NCBI GenBank assembly: GCA_019843655.1 | Contig: JACDQD010000004.1 | Span: 2,418,001 to 2,482,000, forward strand | DNA: 64,000 nucleotides | Origin: Lethocerus indicus | Taxonomy: Eukaryota; Arthropoda; Insecta; Hemiptera; Belostomatidae | Direction: 5' to 3' | In this document: one piece after another, positions 12,301 to 24,846 of the stretch | Numbering within the stretch: position 1 is the stretch's first letter | Layout of the letters: each line of letters starts with the position of its first letter | Notes under the pieces: generated by a model | The model's database searches: none | Seen by the model: the letters and a program-made list of their open reading frames with translations, nothing else | Told to the model about the DNA's origin: nothing | Position numbers and translations under genes: made by a program

Positions 12301-15300
12301 AACTAACGGTTTGAATAGAATTCAGTCAATAAAATATCAATAAAAAGGGAAATGACGAGGGACAGTAATCACGCTTTCTCCAAGTTGAAACAGGGTTGGA
12401 ATAACGGTGCCAAAACCGGGTCCATCCGGAGCCGAAGACCAACACCTGCCTGTTAAATTCAGTTAATTTACAAAAGAAGTTTCACTTATATTTTCCGTCC
12501 GGTAATATGTTCAGTCGAGGTTCGATTTTTCCTAAATTTATTTACCGCTTCTGTTGTGATCATAATCATCTTCGTGTATTTGTTTTCCGTTATCAGCGGA
12601 CGGTATCTGACGCGTCAATAACGGTCAAGAATAACTGTAATAGTTCGTAATAGCGCGAGTGCTATAGTTCGACAGGCGACTATACACGTGCGTGTAAATA
12701 AAAATATACGGTATAAAAATAATGTGGTATGGCGCAAAGGGAGGATAAAATATAATTCATCAACCCACTGTAAACACGTGATTGTAAAATATATGTAAGT
12801 TATGTGCTCCAATTTTTCAACTCTTGTTTTTATAATCCGTCTGTCTGTTGCGATGCGTTGATAAATTAAAATTCTATAGAAAAAAAGAACGAAAATAAAA
12901 CAGAGAGAGGTGGCAGTGGCTGGAGCCATGTCTGAAGGTCTGGGATACGACCGTGCCCTCAAGCCGTCTGGCATTGACTTGATCAAACCGCGAAACGTGT
13001 ATCGATATTTTCGACAAAATCCCCGCCAGCCTTCGACTGCTTTTTCTGTTTTTTTTTTTTTTTAACCGTCGCTTTCAAAATGGACGAGTGCGTTCAAGAC
13101 CCGCTTCTAGGTTTGGGCCGAGACAACTTTATTGAACAGAAATTTGTCAGTAGTAAACAGGTGTAATTTTTATTATAGGAAACCTTTCATTGTATCGAAT
13201 TCGAATACAGCTTTCGCGGTGTGACCAATATGAGAGAATTTTCGCAAATACGGACATATTTTTCGCCCGTTTTCTCATTCTTGATCCAAGTCAATTTCGA
13301 ATCCGCTAAATATCTCGCAAAATTTAATTCCAGGACGGTTAAATGCGTATATAAATTATTTACCCCGGCTTTCGTGGATTCCGTACGCTATAAAAAGCTC
13401 CGTCCGATTGGTGTACTAAGTACACCGTCTCGGCTTTAAACCGAGGAAATTTCTGTGAAATTCGTTATTACGAATTACAAAAAATTAAATAATTCAGTGC
13501 CGCATTTCAACGGTCCTTCCCGTAATGTTCTGCGTCTGTCTCCGCGCGTATTTGTAATAAAGAGAATTTTGTGAGAGACGACCAGTGAACGAATGGAAAA
13601 ATTCAATATCGCTTAATTTTTATCTGCCAAAGTGTATTTCCGAGGATGATGATGAACCCCCGGGTGAATTCACAAAGTGAATATGTATAAGTCCCGGCGC
13701 GACAACGTTGAAAACCACTCTGCAGACAACTGATTATTGAGATAATTTGGCTCGGGCAACTCGAGCATATCTTGTTTCGCTGTCTTTCATTAATTGAATG
13801 GTAACCGATGGTATTCAAATTGATACGCGCATTTCCTGCGTATCTTTCTTAATTGGAAATTATAGCGGGTCGGGGTCGCATTATCGTGAACGGATTAGAA
13901 CTCTGAAAATGCTTTAACTTTAATGCTTCAATTAAATGTATAATATCTTGCCAGTCGCAACAGCAAATTCTTGGATACTAAAAGAACGATTAATCTGACA
14001 TTTGTTACATACTGTGTAACGGCTAATTAAAGGCACAATAAATGCGTGCGAAATTCCGGAAAAAAAAAATCGTTCTTGTCTCAACCCGTGTTAACTGTAG
14101 AAATGTGGGCTTTATTTAATTTTTCGTTTTGAGATGAGACTTACTTTTTTCTTATTATTATGTTTTTAAATATGCCGAAGAATAGAGTTTCCGAAACTAT
14201 TACTCTACAGTCCTCCTAAGACCCGCTATAGTGTGGCTGCTATCAAGGAATAGTTTTCATTTTACGCAAAACGCAAAACTTATGAGAAATAATAAATAGG
14301 AGTTATAATCTTGAAATAGGTTATTTTCATGAAATTGGTTGTATTAGGTTTTTTTCTGAACTTATAAATCAGGGGTAAAAATTTGTTCACAAATATTTTA
14401 TTTTATGATTATTCAACCGTTTCGGTCAAATAGATTTTAATTAGAACTGACGATATACCAAACAATTGTATTTATAACGCGATTCAGCAGTGAAATTAGG
14501 TCTCTGTGAAAGGTTGTTATTTTACGAAGCGATTCGGACATTTTGAATTGGACCAAAAGAAGGCAGGATGCCAGTCGAAACCTTGTCACCGGCGGCAAGG
14601 TTTTTATCAAGGTCTCTTCATTAAGAACGGCTTTTTACCTTAATTAATCAGTTTTTTCGTGGACGTTCCTCGGACTATAATTATTACTAATCCTTCAAAT
14701 TTCTCCCGGTGTAGATAATTCGCTCGGGTCAAATAATCTCAATTTGACGTTATTTAAACTGTGAAATTGCGCTTTATAGAAAAATTTGAATCGATCAGCC
14801 GGCTGTGTTCTCCTTTAATTTATAATTATTTAACCCGCTAATGACACGAATTAACTATTCGAATTTTATCATTGTAAATAGTTTTCCATAATTATTTGGG
14901 CGTCAATTAGTAGAGCAACAATTTCAACCATACAACAATTCCAACCGGAGGATTCAAAGTAATATTGTGTACAGTGAGACAGGGAATAAGAAGAATAATC
15001 TTTTTATTAAATAACATCAAAAAGGCAAGTATCTGTTAATTATTATTCAGTTACAGAATTTATTAGGATATATAAATTTTAATAATATGAATAAAGAGTT
15101 TTACCAAAAAATGTGTATTTTACAATAATACTAAATCATTGTTTCTGTGTATTGAACAGTACTGATCATGAAATAATTGGACGTCTTTTCGCCATTATGG
15201 GAACAGCAATTCTTCGTTTATAATCTTTAATCTGTTCGAGATTCTTATTATAAGCAATAAGTCGCAACCTACAGTAAATACAGTCAACATATTCCTGCGG

Positions 15301-15516
15301 GTTTTTGGTTAGTTCTCGCACTTGTTATCGGTCATTGTCATCAGCAACGCCTCCAGGATCATTCCAGTGAGTTATCCTGGGTTGTTGTACCTGGTCTTCA
15401 GACGGGTGTAGTTATAATTCTTCGAATGTCACCCGAGCGCAAAACTATCGAACGGTCTTCCAATTATTTCGACCGGAATTTAATACGGTTTTTTTTTCTT
15501 CTACCTCGACTTGACT
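9392..15516. other. Long AT-rich non-coding stretch
   Basis: About 6 kb without a recognisable gene. It is AT-rich with many TAATTA-like homeodomain-type cores, which are expected in such composition. A GC-rich patch lies at 10240-10540. A GCAGGTGT E-box lies at 12442-12449 and 15 consecutive T at 13049-13063. A TATA-like TATAAAAAG occurs at about 13390 but is not accompanied by a convincing downstream gene. The minus-strand frame at 12615-12974 (119 codons from ATG) is rich in hydrophobic stretches but recalls no family. Confidence 0.55.
12442..12449 (-). promoter_or_regulatory. Putative proneural-type E-box
   Basis: The plus strand reads ACACCTGC, i.e. GCAGGTGT on the minus strand. The flank on the plus strand is CCAACACCTGCCTG, similar to the site at 36855. 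It is a motif match only. Confidence 0.3.
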
Positions 15517-15698
15517 CCTCCCTCTCTCTCACTCCCTCCCTCCCTTCCCCCCTTTGGAAATTGAGGGTGCCCCCTGAGGAAGGCGACTGGGGGGAGGCTA
15601 CAGGTGGTTGATATAAACAAGGAGGCAGGTGTGCCCCATATTTCCATACTTGAACGCCTTGCCTCACTCCCTCTGTCTCTCTGTCCCTCTCTTTCTCG

Positions 15699-15749
<51 letters not shown>

Positions 15750-15757
15750 CTTTTCTC
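15517..15757 (+). repeat. Pyrimidine-rich tract with (CT)n core
   Basis: The tract is CT-rich and interrupted by an E-box-bearing stretch at 15600-15640. A perfect CT dinucleotide run occupies 15703-15747 (45 bp). The 193-codon open frame that crosses this tract owes its length to the repeat, which reads Ser-Leu over and over, and is not evidence of a gene. Confidence 0.92.
15625..15632 (+). promoter_or_regulatory. Putative proneural-type E-box in shared 17-mer
   Basis: An exact GCAGGTGT. The surrounding 17 bases (15621-15637) are the exact reverse complement of 32318-32334, which also centres on an E-box. An incomplete core, ACAGGTGG, lies 26 bp upstream at 15600. Confidence 0.35.
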
Positions 15758-16601
15758 TATGTCACTATTTCTGGAACATTCCTCCGGTGGCCGGCTCTAC
15801 GAGCGCATGCCCCCCCGGTGTGTCGGGGCAGGGCCGATCATCTTCCGATTTCATGAAAGGCAGATCTCGAGGTTTTCACATTTTACATCGAGCGGGACGT
15901 TACAGGAAAGTGACGGCCCTTACAGACAACCTGCACGGGCCGTGTGGAGGAATATTTTGTGGATTGGCCGGACAGAAACATATACGGTGGAAACAGGATC
16001 GAGTTTCCACTAAACTATTGCATCCACTAATTGAAATACGTTCGGATAGACATAATCCTGAACCAGTCGCATACAAAAGAAGCAGTATTATAGTGTGCGA
16101 TACTAGTAATATTTCCTTATTACAGTTTAAAATTGAAAACCTCCAAATGTCTTCAAATCGTAGATCCCATTCGTTCATGAATTAGCAGCCTCTACTCTAT
16201 ATGCACTTGGTAATTCGACCCAAGATGTTTTCGGATTTTCGCCATCGTCAGTTGCAGTCCGTACATTATATTAGCAGATGTACAAGCGTATATCGGTTAG
16301 CTTTTACAATAAATATGAAGCTTTTAACCGTTCGCTGTATGGGACGCCAGATATTGTAGAATATCAACATAGTTTTCTGTTGTACCAATAAAATTGATCG
16401 TGACAAATAATGCTGAAATTAAAACTATGTTTATTTAATTTAATTTTGTATGTTCAAGCCAAGTCACACGATACATACAAAACACGCCATACGTGATGAT
16501 AACATCACGGCCTAAACGATACAGCTTTTATACCCAATTGCACCTCTGGATATAAGTGGATCCAATATAATATAGTTGCCATAAAATATGCGTTTCCGCG
16601 T

Positions 16602-16634
16602 GACCGGTTCGGTTTTTCGGAATCTTCAGTAGCG
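16602..16634. mobile_element. Degraded foldback MITE fragment
   Basis: GACCGGTTCGG followed by TCTTCAGTAGCG matches the junction between the core block and the CATCTTCAGTAGCG block of the family with a few changes. It is short, so chance similarity cannot be excluded, though the order of blocks is right. Confidence 0.5.
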
Positions 16635-17095
16635 TTCCGTCGGTATCGGATCCTTAAGAATGCAGAATCATGTCGGCGCAGCGTTAGTGCACCCGATACT
16701 TGGGGTTTCGGTTCATAAGACAGTAACAGTTCATTAAATTTACAAATGGCCAAAAACAAGTGTGGCCAACATTAAATTTGGACGATATTCCGTACGCTGT
16801 ATCTCAACTCTGGGCAAATAATCTGACTCGGGCGAGTCGGTTTTTTTTCTTCCTCGTTGCCTCTCGCCGAAACGTCCCATTTTAATGCACCGACTCCCCG
16901 TAAACGGCGCCGATAGTCCGGGAGCCCGATCAAGGTCTTAATTCGCGTCCAAAAAGGAGAAAATAATAATAATAAAACAAAGAAGAACAAGAAAAGAGAG
17001 GAGAGGAGAAATATTTAAAAAAAGGAGCACGTTGGTGTCGTAACTGAGTAGCGCGTGCTTGATTTTGCATGTGCGGCCTCCCGCGCTCTGCAGGG

Positions 17096-17103
17096 ACACC
17101 TGC
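17096..17103 (-). promoter_or_regulatory. Putative proneural-type E-box
   Basis: ACACCTGC on the plus strand, i.e. GCAGGTGT on the minus strand, in a locally GC-rich context (GGGACACCTGCTCCC). Motif match only. Confidence 0.3.
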
Positions 17104-17370
17104 TCCCAGAACCGCAGACAATTTAAAGCCTCCAGGCGTCCTACCAGTCTCCCAGTTCTCTACTATCCCGTAGGAGATTTCCTCTTTCATTATTATCAGC
17201 AGTATTTAAACCGAAACTGCTTTGAAGCGGTTAAAATCGGTCAACGCAAAAAATACTCTGGTCCTAACAAAATACTATTCACCATTAGCATGACTTTGAC
17301 GCCGTACAGATATCGAAAGCGATAATGAAATGGACGATGAAATCGATTTTCCTCAATTTACTGTACTCCT

Positions 17371-17613
17371 GGAATACTGTAGGTTCGTTATGTTTCTGTC
17401 TCCTCTCGCTGCTGTTTGGTCTTTCGCTAGACCGGTTTCGGCCGCTCGCCATCTTCAGTAGCGGTTTTAGTCACTGTTGGCACTTTGGATGTTTTCTGGG
17501 CATCCTCACTGCACTTGTCACTTTCACTTTTGTACTGTCGAGTACAACACGAAACCGGTCTAGCAAAAGACCAAACCAGCGAGAGGAGACAGAAACATCA
17601 CGAACCTACAATA
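17371..17613. mobile_element. Foldback MITE copy 5 (both arms)
   Basis: The left arm runs from GGAATACTGTAGGTTCG through the core and CATCTTCAGTAGCGG into the inner segment GCATCCTCACTGCAC...GTCACTTTCACTTT. The right arm restarts at about 17550 with ACGAAACCGGTCTAGC and ends at CACGAACCTACAATA. The right arm lacks its inner third, so the element is asymmetric. Both outermost termini (the TGTTTTGTGGTCTGCG part) are missing. Confidence 0.9.
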
Positions 17614-18690
17614 GAATATTCGTAATAGGTGTACATGTTAGTTTCTTAAAATTTAGAAACTCTACGTACTTCAAGGTACCTGCGTTAAGTACGAAGTTAA
17701 GCACGAAAAAATCATCAGTTGTACTTATTTAGCACTCAATTATACATCCATCTGTCAAGTTTTTAAGCGACTGTCACTGTTGACATTGTGGTTTTCTTAA
17801 CACGTCTCCAAGGCGAGGGAATTAACGATGCGATGAAATAAATTCTCCTCTTTCTTTATTTGTCCTGAAAAAAATCATTGAACCGCGAGAAAATCGTAGC
17901 CTCCCGGGACGCGGTCTGAAATTTACAGTGTGACAACTTCGTTATAAATTAAAAACAACATGACAACACCGGCGTATTGAGGGATGTTCGCGTGTATTTT
18001 ACTTCTTTATACAGTTGCTAAATTTCCGGATTTATCGCTCGTTCTTTGGACGAAATTTAGTGGTTCGGAGCTTTTTTTGAGCCTCCGTTTTTTCTCACTA
18101 TAAAAAGAGATATCGAATGGAATAAATTGTCGCGCGGACAAATGTTCGATTCATCTCGTGGAATCGACATATAGCGTTATTTGTATTATTATCACGCATG
18201 TTCGCATCTTCGAACTGATAAGAGTGTTCCGATATGTTTATTACTTGTGGTACTACTTGTGAAACGTTCAGCAGCACAACTTGCCACGATCTGTTTAATA
18301 GTGTCATCAATCGAAACACGGTAGAACTGACATTGTCGTCGTTTTATGTTCTTATTTTCGTAAAGGTAATAATGCGTCGCGAGCTCACGAAAAGGTGTGC
18401 GCCTTAAAAGATCGTCAGTGTCAAAACCTGATCCAAATTTCCTTCGAAGTCGATGACGACCAAATGAAGTGAATAATCGATACTAATCGATGCATTGTAA
18501 ACCATTTGAAATATCTCGGGTATTGAAAAATGCTCGATACAGGGGCGCCGAATAAAGATCAGACGGAAAAATCCGCAATGTTTTAGTTGCCAACTCGATA
18601 ATTATCGATGACGGGAGTTGGAAAATTCCGGTTGGAAAATTGCATCGATTTTTAGTTGAAACAACGACGAATTATAAATGCTTTCAGTTT

Positions 18691-18836
18691 GGAATACCGT
18701 AGATTGCGTGCAATTCTTCTCTCTCCTCTCGCCGGTTCGGTCACCATCTTCAGTAGCAGCCACATTGATGTGAGCGAGTGGACTCGCGGCACCGCTACTG
18801 AAAATATGGCGAGCGGCCGAAACCGGTCTAGACCGG
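18691..18836. mobile_element. Foldback MITE copy 6 (internally deleted)
   Basis: The left arm starts GGAATACCGTAGATT and shows CTCCTCTCGCCGGTTCGGTC, then jumps directly to ACCATCTTCAGTAGCAG, so the core block is deleted. The right arm resumes at ACCGCTACTGAAAATATGGCGAGCGGCCG and ends in AAACCGGTCTAGACCGG. The inner segment is replaced by about 35 bp of other sequence. Confidence 0.85.
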
Positions 18837-19073
18837 AAGGGGCCGTGAACGCTTTGAGATTTACATCTCGCTGTCACTTACGCCCGTTACTTAACTGCCG
18901 GTGGCATCTTCGCTCCAATAGGGGAGGTGAAACGGAACAGAGTTTTGCGGATATAATAACAGAGAGGAGGGCTGTGTAATGCACACAGGTGGGACAGGTG
19001 TAAGGTATTGGGACGGCGGGTCGCAGTCTCGACCGTAATTTAGTAATGTTTTCACCGAGCGGGCGGCCGCAGT

Positions 19074-19083
19074 GGCACGCGCC
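19074..19083 (+). promoter_or_regulatory. GGCACGCGCC motif, copy 1 of 8
   Basis: Exact match to the Hairy/E(spl) class C-type consensus, at the edge of a GC-rich patch (GCGGCCGCAGT upstream, TTTCCAAAC downstream). The flanks are unlike those of the other copies, which argues against spread by transposition. Confidence 0.4.
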
Positions 19084-19639
19084 TTTCCAAACAACAGGTT
19101 TTTAACTTACAGCTGTTTTCATCTCGAATTGATACTCGGCAGATAAAAAACTGGCACATTTTCCCTGCACCGACTTTGTTATTATTGACGTTTCACGCTC
19201 GCTCGATTGACATAAATTTCGCGACATTAATTCCGGTCATACAATGCATTATTAAATGCGAACACTCCTCGTGTGTGAGCGCACTAAAAAACTTGTGAAA
19301 ATGGCGAAATTCTCACGTCATTCTTTTCGTAATCAGAAACCTACCTGCTATAATTGTTCCTGCTACCTACTATATACATTTTAGTAATTTTTTTGGCCGC
19401 GGTATACTGTAAAGTAATTCTCCTTTGGAAACACTCTTCACGCGTTTTATTTCTTCTAAAAAGTGATCTGTTTGTTGCTCTGTGTATGTAAACCATAAAA
19501 TAATGTACACACACCATTGAATCTGATTAATAATGTATTTAACTTACAGGCAATAATGGGACTCATTCTTTTGTCGTATTCAGTGGTGTTACTGGATTAT
19601 GATCATATTGGAATTCGAACCCGAAACTCTTCGAGATAT

Positions 19640-19729
19640 CGCAGATTTCGTGTGTTTCTGTCTCCTCTCGCCGGTTCGATCTTTTTCTAGACCGGTTTCG
19701 GTCTAGCACTGTCACTGTCACTTTTACTG
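19640..19729. mobile_element. Foldback MITE copy 7 (left arm only)
   Basis: GCAGATTTCGTGTGTTTCTG, CTCCTCTCGCCGGTTCGATC and CTAGACCGGTTTCGG are in family order. Then the sequence jumps to the inner end GCACTGTCACTGTCACTTTTAC. The CATCTTCAGTAGCG block is deleted and no right arm follows. Confidence 0.85.
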
Positions 19730-21250
19730 TGGTGGTTGTTTGTCCGTCGTGTGTTTATATATACGTGTCTTGTTATTGTGTTCTGTTAAACAGGTTTAAT
19801 CACATATATTATGTTTATTTACTTGCCCGTTTGCGTAGACGGAGCTGTGCGAGAGCACTGCAACGTTCAATAGAAACCAATTGCTAAGTTTAATAAAACT
19901 AAACTCTTTTACCTCAGTTGTATTTCTATCTCGCATCCTATTATTCCGTAGCTATTATTTTTATGCGGTGCGAGATGAACAATTATTATTAAGCCGCCGT
20001 ACTTAATACGCCGACTTCGCGGATCGGGTCCTTGGATTTTCAAGGTGTTGTCGGGCGTTTTATATCGCAAGACCGGAATAATTATTCGGGCAGAAAACGG
20101 GGCCTTAAATGCTCAGCGCGATGCAAATGTAAATGTTTTTGTGCAATCGTGCACAAAGCGTAAGACTTTGTTAACTTTCATAATCGCAGGACGCTTAAAT
20201 TTAGGCCAGGCTTTTTGATAATCACTCATTCCTTTTGAAAGGATGTTTTATATACTGAATTTAAGTCAACGAATTTCTATCGTATTTAAGTTGATTGTTT
20301 TGGAGTTTCCTCTTTTCTTAACTTGATAAATATATTGAACACATATGATGCTATACTTATCTGAATTTCTCTTGGAATATTGCAGCCCTCCAAAATACGC
20401 AGCTGTATTTCAATACACGATATTATCAGTGATTATTGAATATCGTATTTTAATACATATCGAGGGATTTCAGCGGCTGGTCCGTCGGACGGCCACTATC
20501 AAGGTGATCCGGTCGACGATATGTTCCAATAGGTCAATTAATTATAAATTGAAGTGGGGGCGGAAAGTTCCCCGAGAATAGAATAAATAATAAATCGCTC
20601 GTATAATTAATTTCGTGGAACATTAATTAGAGTGATTTATGGCTAAGCGATCGAAGGATTTGGCACGCCACGTGTCCTTGGAGGATGTTAGAAATTGGAC
20701 TATTTTAATATACACTGAATATACGAATTATATTGCCTTTTTCATAATACGAATATAATTCACAAAATATTGTCGGGGATGGGATAAAATCGTTAAATAT
20801 TTTGGTGAAAGCTTAAAGAAATTTTGAATTTTTACCTTACATTTTATGCTGAGACGGTGAGATTCAATTTTATCTTATATATCTTATGTCTTCTTTCAGA
20901 AATATCTATTTCGTTTCCGTTTGTTTGAACTCAAAATACTGTCGCGTATACTATAGAATTTTTTAATTTTTTTCACAAAAACGGACGTGTTAATCTAGCA
21001 AATGACGCTTTGAGCTGATCATCAGAATTCCGCCATCGACGTTTCCCGATTGTGTTTTTGTTTGTTTTTTTGTCTCGGCAGCTTGATTGAAATGCCTCAA
21101 CAATGGTACTGAAGACGGCGAAAAGCCAAAACCGCTACACGAGAGCGTATTTGGACCACCAAATCTCCAAACCTGATGTCATCGGACGCCGATCAAATGG
21201 GCATTTATAACCGTTTCACGTTCGAAAAACATGCTTCTGGGCCTGCGGCG

Positions 21251-21258
21251 ACACCTGC
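21251..21258 (-). promoter_or_regulatory. E-box abutting a 20 bp palindrome
   Basis: ACACCTGC on the plus strand (GCAGGTGT on the minus). The palindrome TGCCGATAGCTCTATCGGCA starts at the very next base (21259-21278). The adjacency suggests a composite site or a small stem, but this is unproven. Confidence 0.35.
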
Positions 21259-24066
21259 TGCCGATAGCTCTATCGGCAATATTCCATCTGGAAAGTCCGT
21301 CTCTCCCCTCCCCGCCTTTTAATTTTTAAGTTATTCAATCCAAGTCGCCCGTAGGTGTTACGCAATTGTGTTGAATTTCGCATCAACCCAAAATTGGCCC
21401 AATATCGTTCCCCGGGGGGTGGGAGGGAGGGCCGTACCCCCCGAGCACCTGCCGTTGGGCAATAGAGTAGCCGCCTTTCGGCTGTCGTTCGACCGGGTAT
21501 GAGTTATAAGTTATATACACCAACAGGAGTTATACTCTCCCATCCCTCAATTCCCTGTGACGTTTTCTCTTCCGATATGGAAAGAATTTGGGGTGGCGGA
21601 TGCAAATTGGCTGTTAAAACATCCGGCTCAGTCCGACATTACATCTGAATTTATCTCGTAATGGTTTATGTCAGACAACTTGCCGCAAATAAATCACTAC
21701 ACGACGACAAATATATCAGCTCTGACCCTTAACACTTAAGCCGAGAAGTTAATTTATTTTCTGGAAATACTGTTCCAATGACATTTTCCAGATATATCAA
21801 TAGGACAGTCGATATGCCCGTTTCAAACCAAATCGGTCGCACCTGTGTAACTCAAGCCACAATTACATTAAGTTCAAGTTTTCCTTTTAGGCACACTTTA
21901 TTGGCAATGACATCATTTTGTGCCCCCCTTCCACGTTCATTAAAAAATTAATACTAATGATTAACCGGAACAATGCAATGATGACGCCTAAAAGGAGTAA
22001 AATATTTTATTGCGGGACTTTTTTGCATCTTTTTGCACGGACATAAGCCTATCAACTTAATTAACCTATTTCATCATGAACTAAACGGGTTTCTACTATT
22101 CTAAATGGCTAGTCGTATTTATTGGTCACTGTTCAATACACTTGTATTAACCTGAAGCTTGGAAGCAGAAAATCGAAAATATTATACCAATTATTCGCGA
22201 TATACGAACGAAGCGTTATTGCAATTTCATTCCTACTAAATATAATATTCTGGCTGTTTTCTATGTATACATAACTGCTGTACGATATAAATTCTTAATT
22301 AAGCTTAATTTTCAGATAAATACATATATTACACGCGGGTTTGTTTAAAATAACTTTCACTGTACGAATTGTTTTCATCGACATTAAATCTCTGCGAGCA
22401 AGTATTTAAATGCGAAAGGGAAAAATCGTAGAATTTTAAACGTTCAAATCCAATACAATTTTATGAAAAGCTTATTTTATAATGGATTGCATTTCTGGCT
22501 ATTATGATAGTATTAATGACCAAATAAATTATTGTCTCTGAAATTTTTAAATGCCGTCTTCTTGTTAGGATTGTTGTAAATTGATAGTACACAATACAAT
22601 GAAATTACAAAGATTAATTGCAAACACCTCGCTTCTTTAATATAAAGTTCAAAGTGTTGCGCGGGCGACTTAAAAATCCGCAGTATTTTTGATTTCAGCG
22701 AGTTTCGTCATCGAATTCAAATAAAGGGACAGTCGTTACTTACTTAGTATTCATTGAGATATCTTTTCTGACTTCTTAATGCTCGGGGTAGGCCAATAAT
22801 TCAGGCTTCCAGCCGCTGTACATTCCCAATCGGCCGACTGGTTTCAATACAGTGTTTATTTGGAACGCTTCCAATAACGATTGGGCTATCTGTACAAACG
22901 TATTAATTTCTGTCGCAACATTCGATATAAATTCTATTCCATTTACCGACGAGTGTATAATTTCGTGTCATTCGAGACTCATCATGTTTGGTTGGGGGGG
23001 AAGAAAAAAATGCGAGCCAATTACACACTGCAGAATGCAACGTGAAATAACACGTGAAACATCAACCGTTCCACCACATGGGTGTTGTTTTAACGTGTTT
23101 GTGGCCCCGCTACAAAAAATATTTATATACATCAGACTGTATTATGATGAAAGAGATTTGAAATTGACGAACGGAATCAATACAAAAGAAGGTTCCAAAA
23201 TAGTTCTTGATTATCCACATGTACAAGAATGAAGAGGGTCGAGGTACACGGCCTATTATTGTCTCCCCGGCATTATGAACATTCTGTTGAACTTTACGCG
23301 CGAATTCGGTCATCTGTTTATTAATTAAAATGTCGCCCACACAGTAGCGCGCTTAAATACGCTGAGGCGAAATCAAAATATGAATTTTTAACGCTCTTTA
23401 CCCGAAATGGTAAAGATTGAATTCCATGTTTCGTTCTAACGGGCACGGGGTCGAATATGTCCCAGGTTATGATGTGTATCACACACAGCTCCTTTTCACT
23501 CCTTTTACGCCGTTAATGTCCGCACTAATTCTCGTTGCGAAATCAATTTCATCTACAATACAAACCGGCGTCTTTTCATCGCTTTCACTGCAATGATAAG
23601 CTACAATAATGAAAATTAATGTCCGTTAGCCGTTGAAATACAGATGATACATGCTCTAAAATACCGTGAATACCGTTAATAAAGTCCAATATTAAAGCAA
23701 ATTTGAAAAGTGGTCATGTTATAATAATTGTTTACTGATAACCCGATGACGTAAAATTTGTGTAAAAATATATTCAAATCGCAACTAATATCCTGTACAT
23801 ATTTGTAGAAATATTGATATGCACGTATGATATGAATCGTAGACTCGAATAACCTCTCAGGAGTGGAAAAATTTTGATGTAAATTTGGGACTAATTACGC
23901 CACTCCCAATTGCATTAGTTCTTTCCTCTTGTGAGGACCACTTGGCTGGATTTCTTCTCCAATAGAAATCGACATTCAATCGGTATTTAGTCAGTATTAT
24001 GATTGGCTAGTGGTGTGAATAATATTGATAGTCCGGCTTTTATTTGAAATCGGACGGTCGGAGATC

Positions 24067-24150
24067 ATGATCGTTTGTGGCTGAGTGGGACCGTGAGTGA
24101 GCGGCTTGTGGCCGTTTGTGGCTTGTGGCTGGTGGCTGTGGTGGGGGTAG
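24067..24150 (+). repeat. Imperfect TGTGGC-unit repeat
   Basis: The units TGTGGC, GTTTGTGGC, CTTGTGGC and GGTGGCTGTGG recur with varying spacers across about 80 bp. This gives a G/T-rich strand and is probably an old, slipped minisatellite. Confidence 0.7.
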
Positions 24151-24178
24151 GGGGCCACGCGAGCCCGACTTTCTCTTT

Positions 24179-24188
24179 GGCACGCGCC
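24179..24188 (+). promoter_or_regulatory. GGCACGCGCC motif, copy 2 of 8
   Basis: Exact 10-mer, flanked by TTTCTCTTT and TACTTCTTC. The surroundings are not especially GC-rich downstream, so local composition alone does not explain it. Confidence 0.4.
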
Positions 24189-24638
24189 TACTTCTTCTGG
24201 GGCTCTCCACAGTTTTTATTAGCATAGTAATGCCCAAGAGACCGGAGAGCCACCTGTCTCTCTGCCTCTACACCCCTCCAACCACCCCCAGACTGTCCTC
24301 TCCGGTAACACCAATTTCTTTGGTTATGGCACCTTGTTCTTCGGGCACAGCTCCCCCTCTCACATAACTGCCTACAACCTGTTGCATATCTCTATGCCTA
24401 ACTCCTGAGGTAGAACGACAACTGTGGAATGGGAAATTTTCGATTAGATTGTATAGTCAAAAGTCGGCCTGGAATTAATACGTTCAAAATTTTATGTATA
24501 CAGACGTACAGACAAACGCCTGTAAATATCACAAGAAATAGAGATTCCTTATGAATTGATGAGCGAAGATTTCCGCGACCAGAACTTGTAATTGTCTGCC
24601 TTTCGGTAACATCGCGTGATGTCGGTTTTAAAAATTGT

Positions 24639-24846
24639 TTTTTATTGCACAATCAGCATCGATTACACGTTATGGGTGCAAATGATTTATGTATTGTTCC
24701 GATATGGTTCACACGAATAAGAAATCCCCAACTGGGGTGACACTTCGTGGCTCGTTTTCAGGACGCCACTGGACCAGTGGCGGGTAACGGAGGGAAGAGA
24801 TTCGACGAGAGGATTAGGACGAGAGGATAGCCAGGAATGAAATTTG
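24639..24846 (+). repeat. Diverged dispersed repeat, copy A
   Basis: This segment aligns over about 200 bp with 29709-29884. Shared blocks in order are TTTTTATYGCRCAATCA, RTTAYGGGYGCAATG-like sequence, GGTGACACTT, GGGWAACGGAGG, GATTCGACG and GGAATGAWATTTG. The last 65 bp (24782-24846 against 29820-29884) are about 78% identical without gaps by my count. It also holds a 19 bp palindrome CGCCACTGGACCAGTGGCG (24764-24782). No coding capacity is seen; the class of element is unknown. Confidence 0.75.

Larger units (their letters stand above)
15758..17370. other. Non-coding stretch with MITE debris
   Basis: No gene is recognised. Two short stretches resemble the foldback family. Positions 16228-16257 (GTTTTCGGATTTTCGCCATCG) are weak, while 16602-16634 (GACCGGTTCGG then AATCTTCAGTAGCG) are clearer. 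A GCAGGTGT E-box lies at 17096-17103. Purine-rich sequence lies at 16955-17025. Confidence 0.5.
17614..19639. other. Non-coding stretch around MITE copies 5-7
   Basis: Apart from the foldback copy at 18691-18836 I recognise no gene. It is AT-rich DNA with several ATCGAT cores around 18465-18610. A GC-rich patch at 18995-19085 ends in a GGCACGCGCC motif. A match to the Su(H) consensus (CGTGAGAA, minus strand) lies at 19310-19317. Confidence 0.5.
19730..24638. other. Long AT-rich non-coding stretch
   Basis: About 5 kb with no recognised gene. It includes a degraded foldback fragment at about 21107-21134 (TACTGAAGACGGCG...CCAAAACCG) and a GC-rich patch at 21240-21500 with two E-boxes (21251 and 21446) and a 20 bp palindrome. 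At 24060-24150 there is a low-complexity region built from TGTGGC units. A GGCACGCGCC motif lies at 24179. The frame at 22852-23232 (from a non-ATG codon) matches no family I know. Confidence 0.55.

Noticed and set aside
12615..12974. 119-codon minus-strand frame with hydrophobic segments
   Set aside because: AT-rich DNA readily encodes Phe/Ile/Leu runs; no family recognised and no supporting signals.
13389..13397. TATAAAAAG as a core promoter
   Set aside because: TATA-like strings are frequent in AT-rich DNA and no gene follows.
15604..16185. 193-codon open frame
   Set aside because: Its length comes from a CT microsatellite read as Ser-Leu repeats; no domain elsewhere in it.
24317..24330. 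CTTTGGTTAT, resembling the miR-9 seed region
   Set aside because: The match stops after about 10 nt and no hairpin partner is present.
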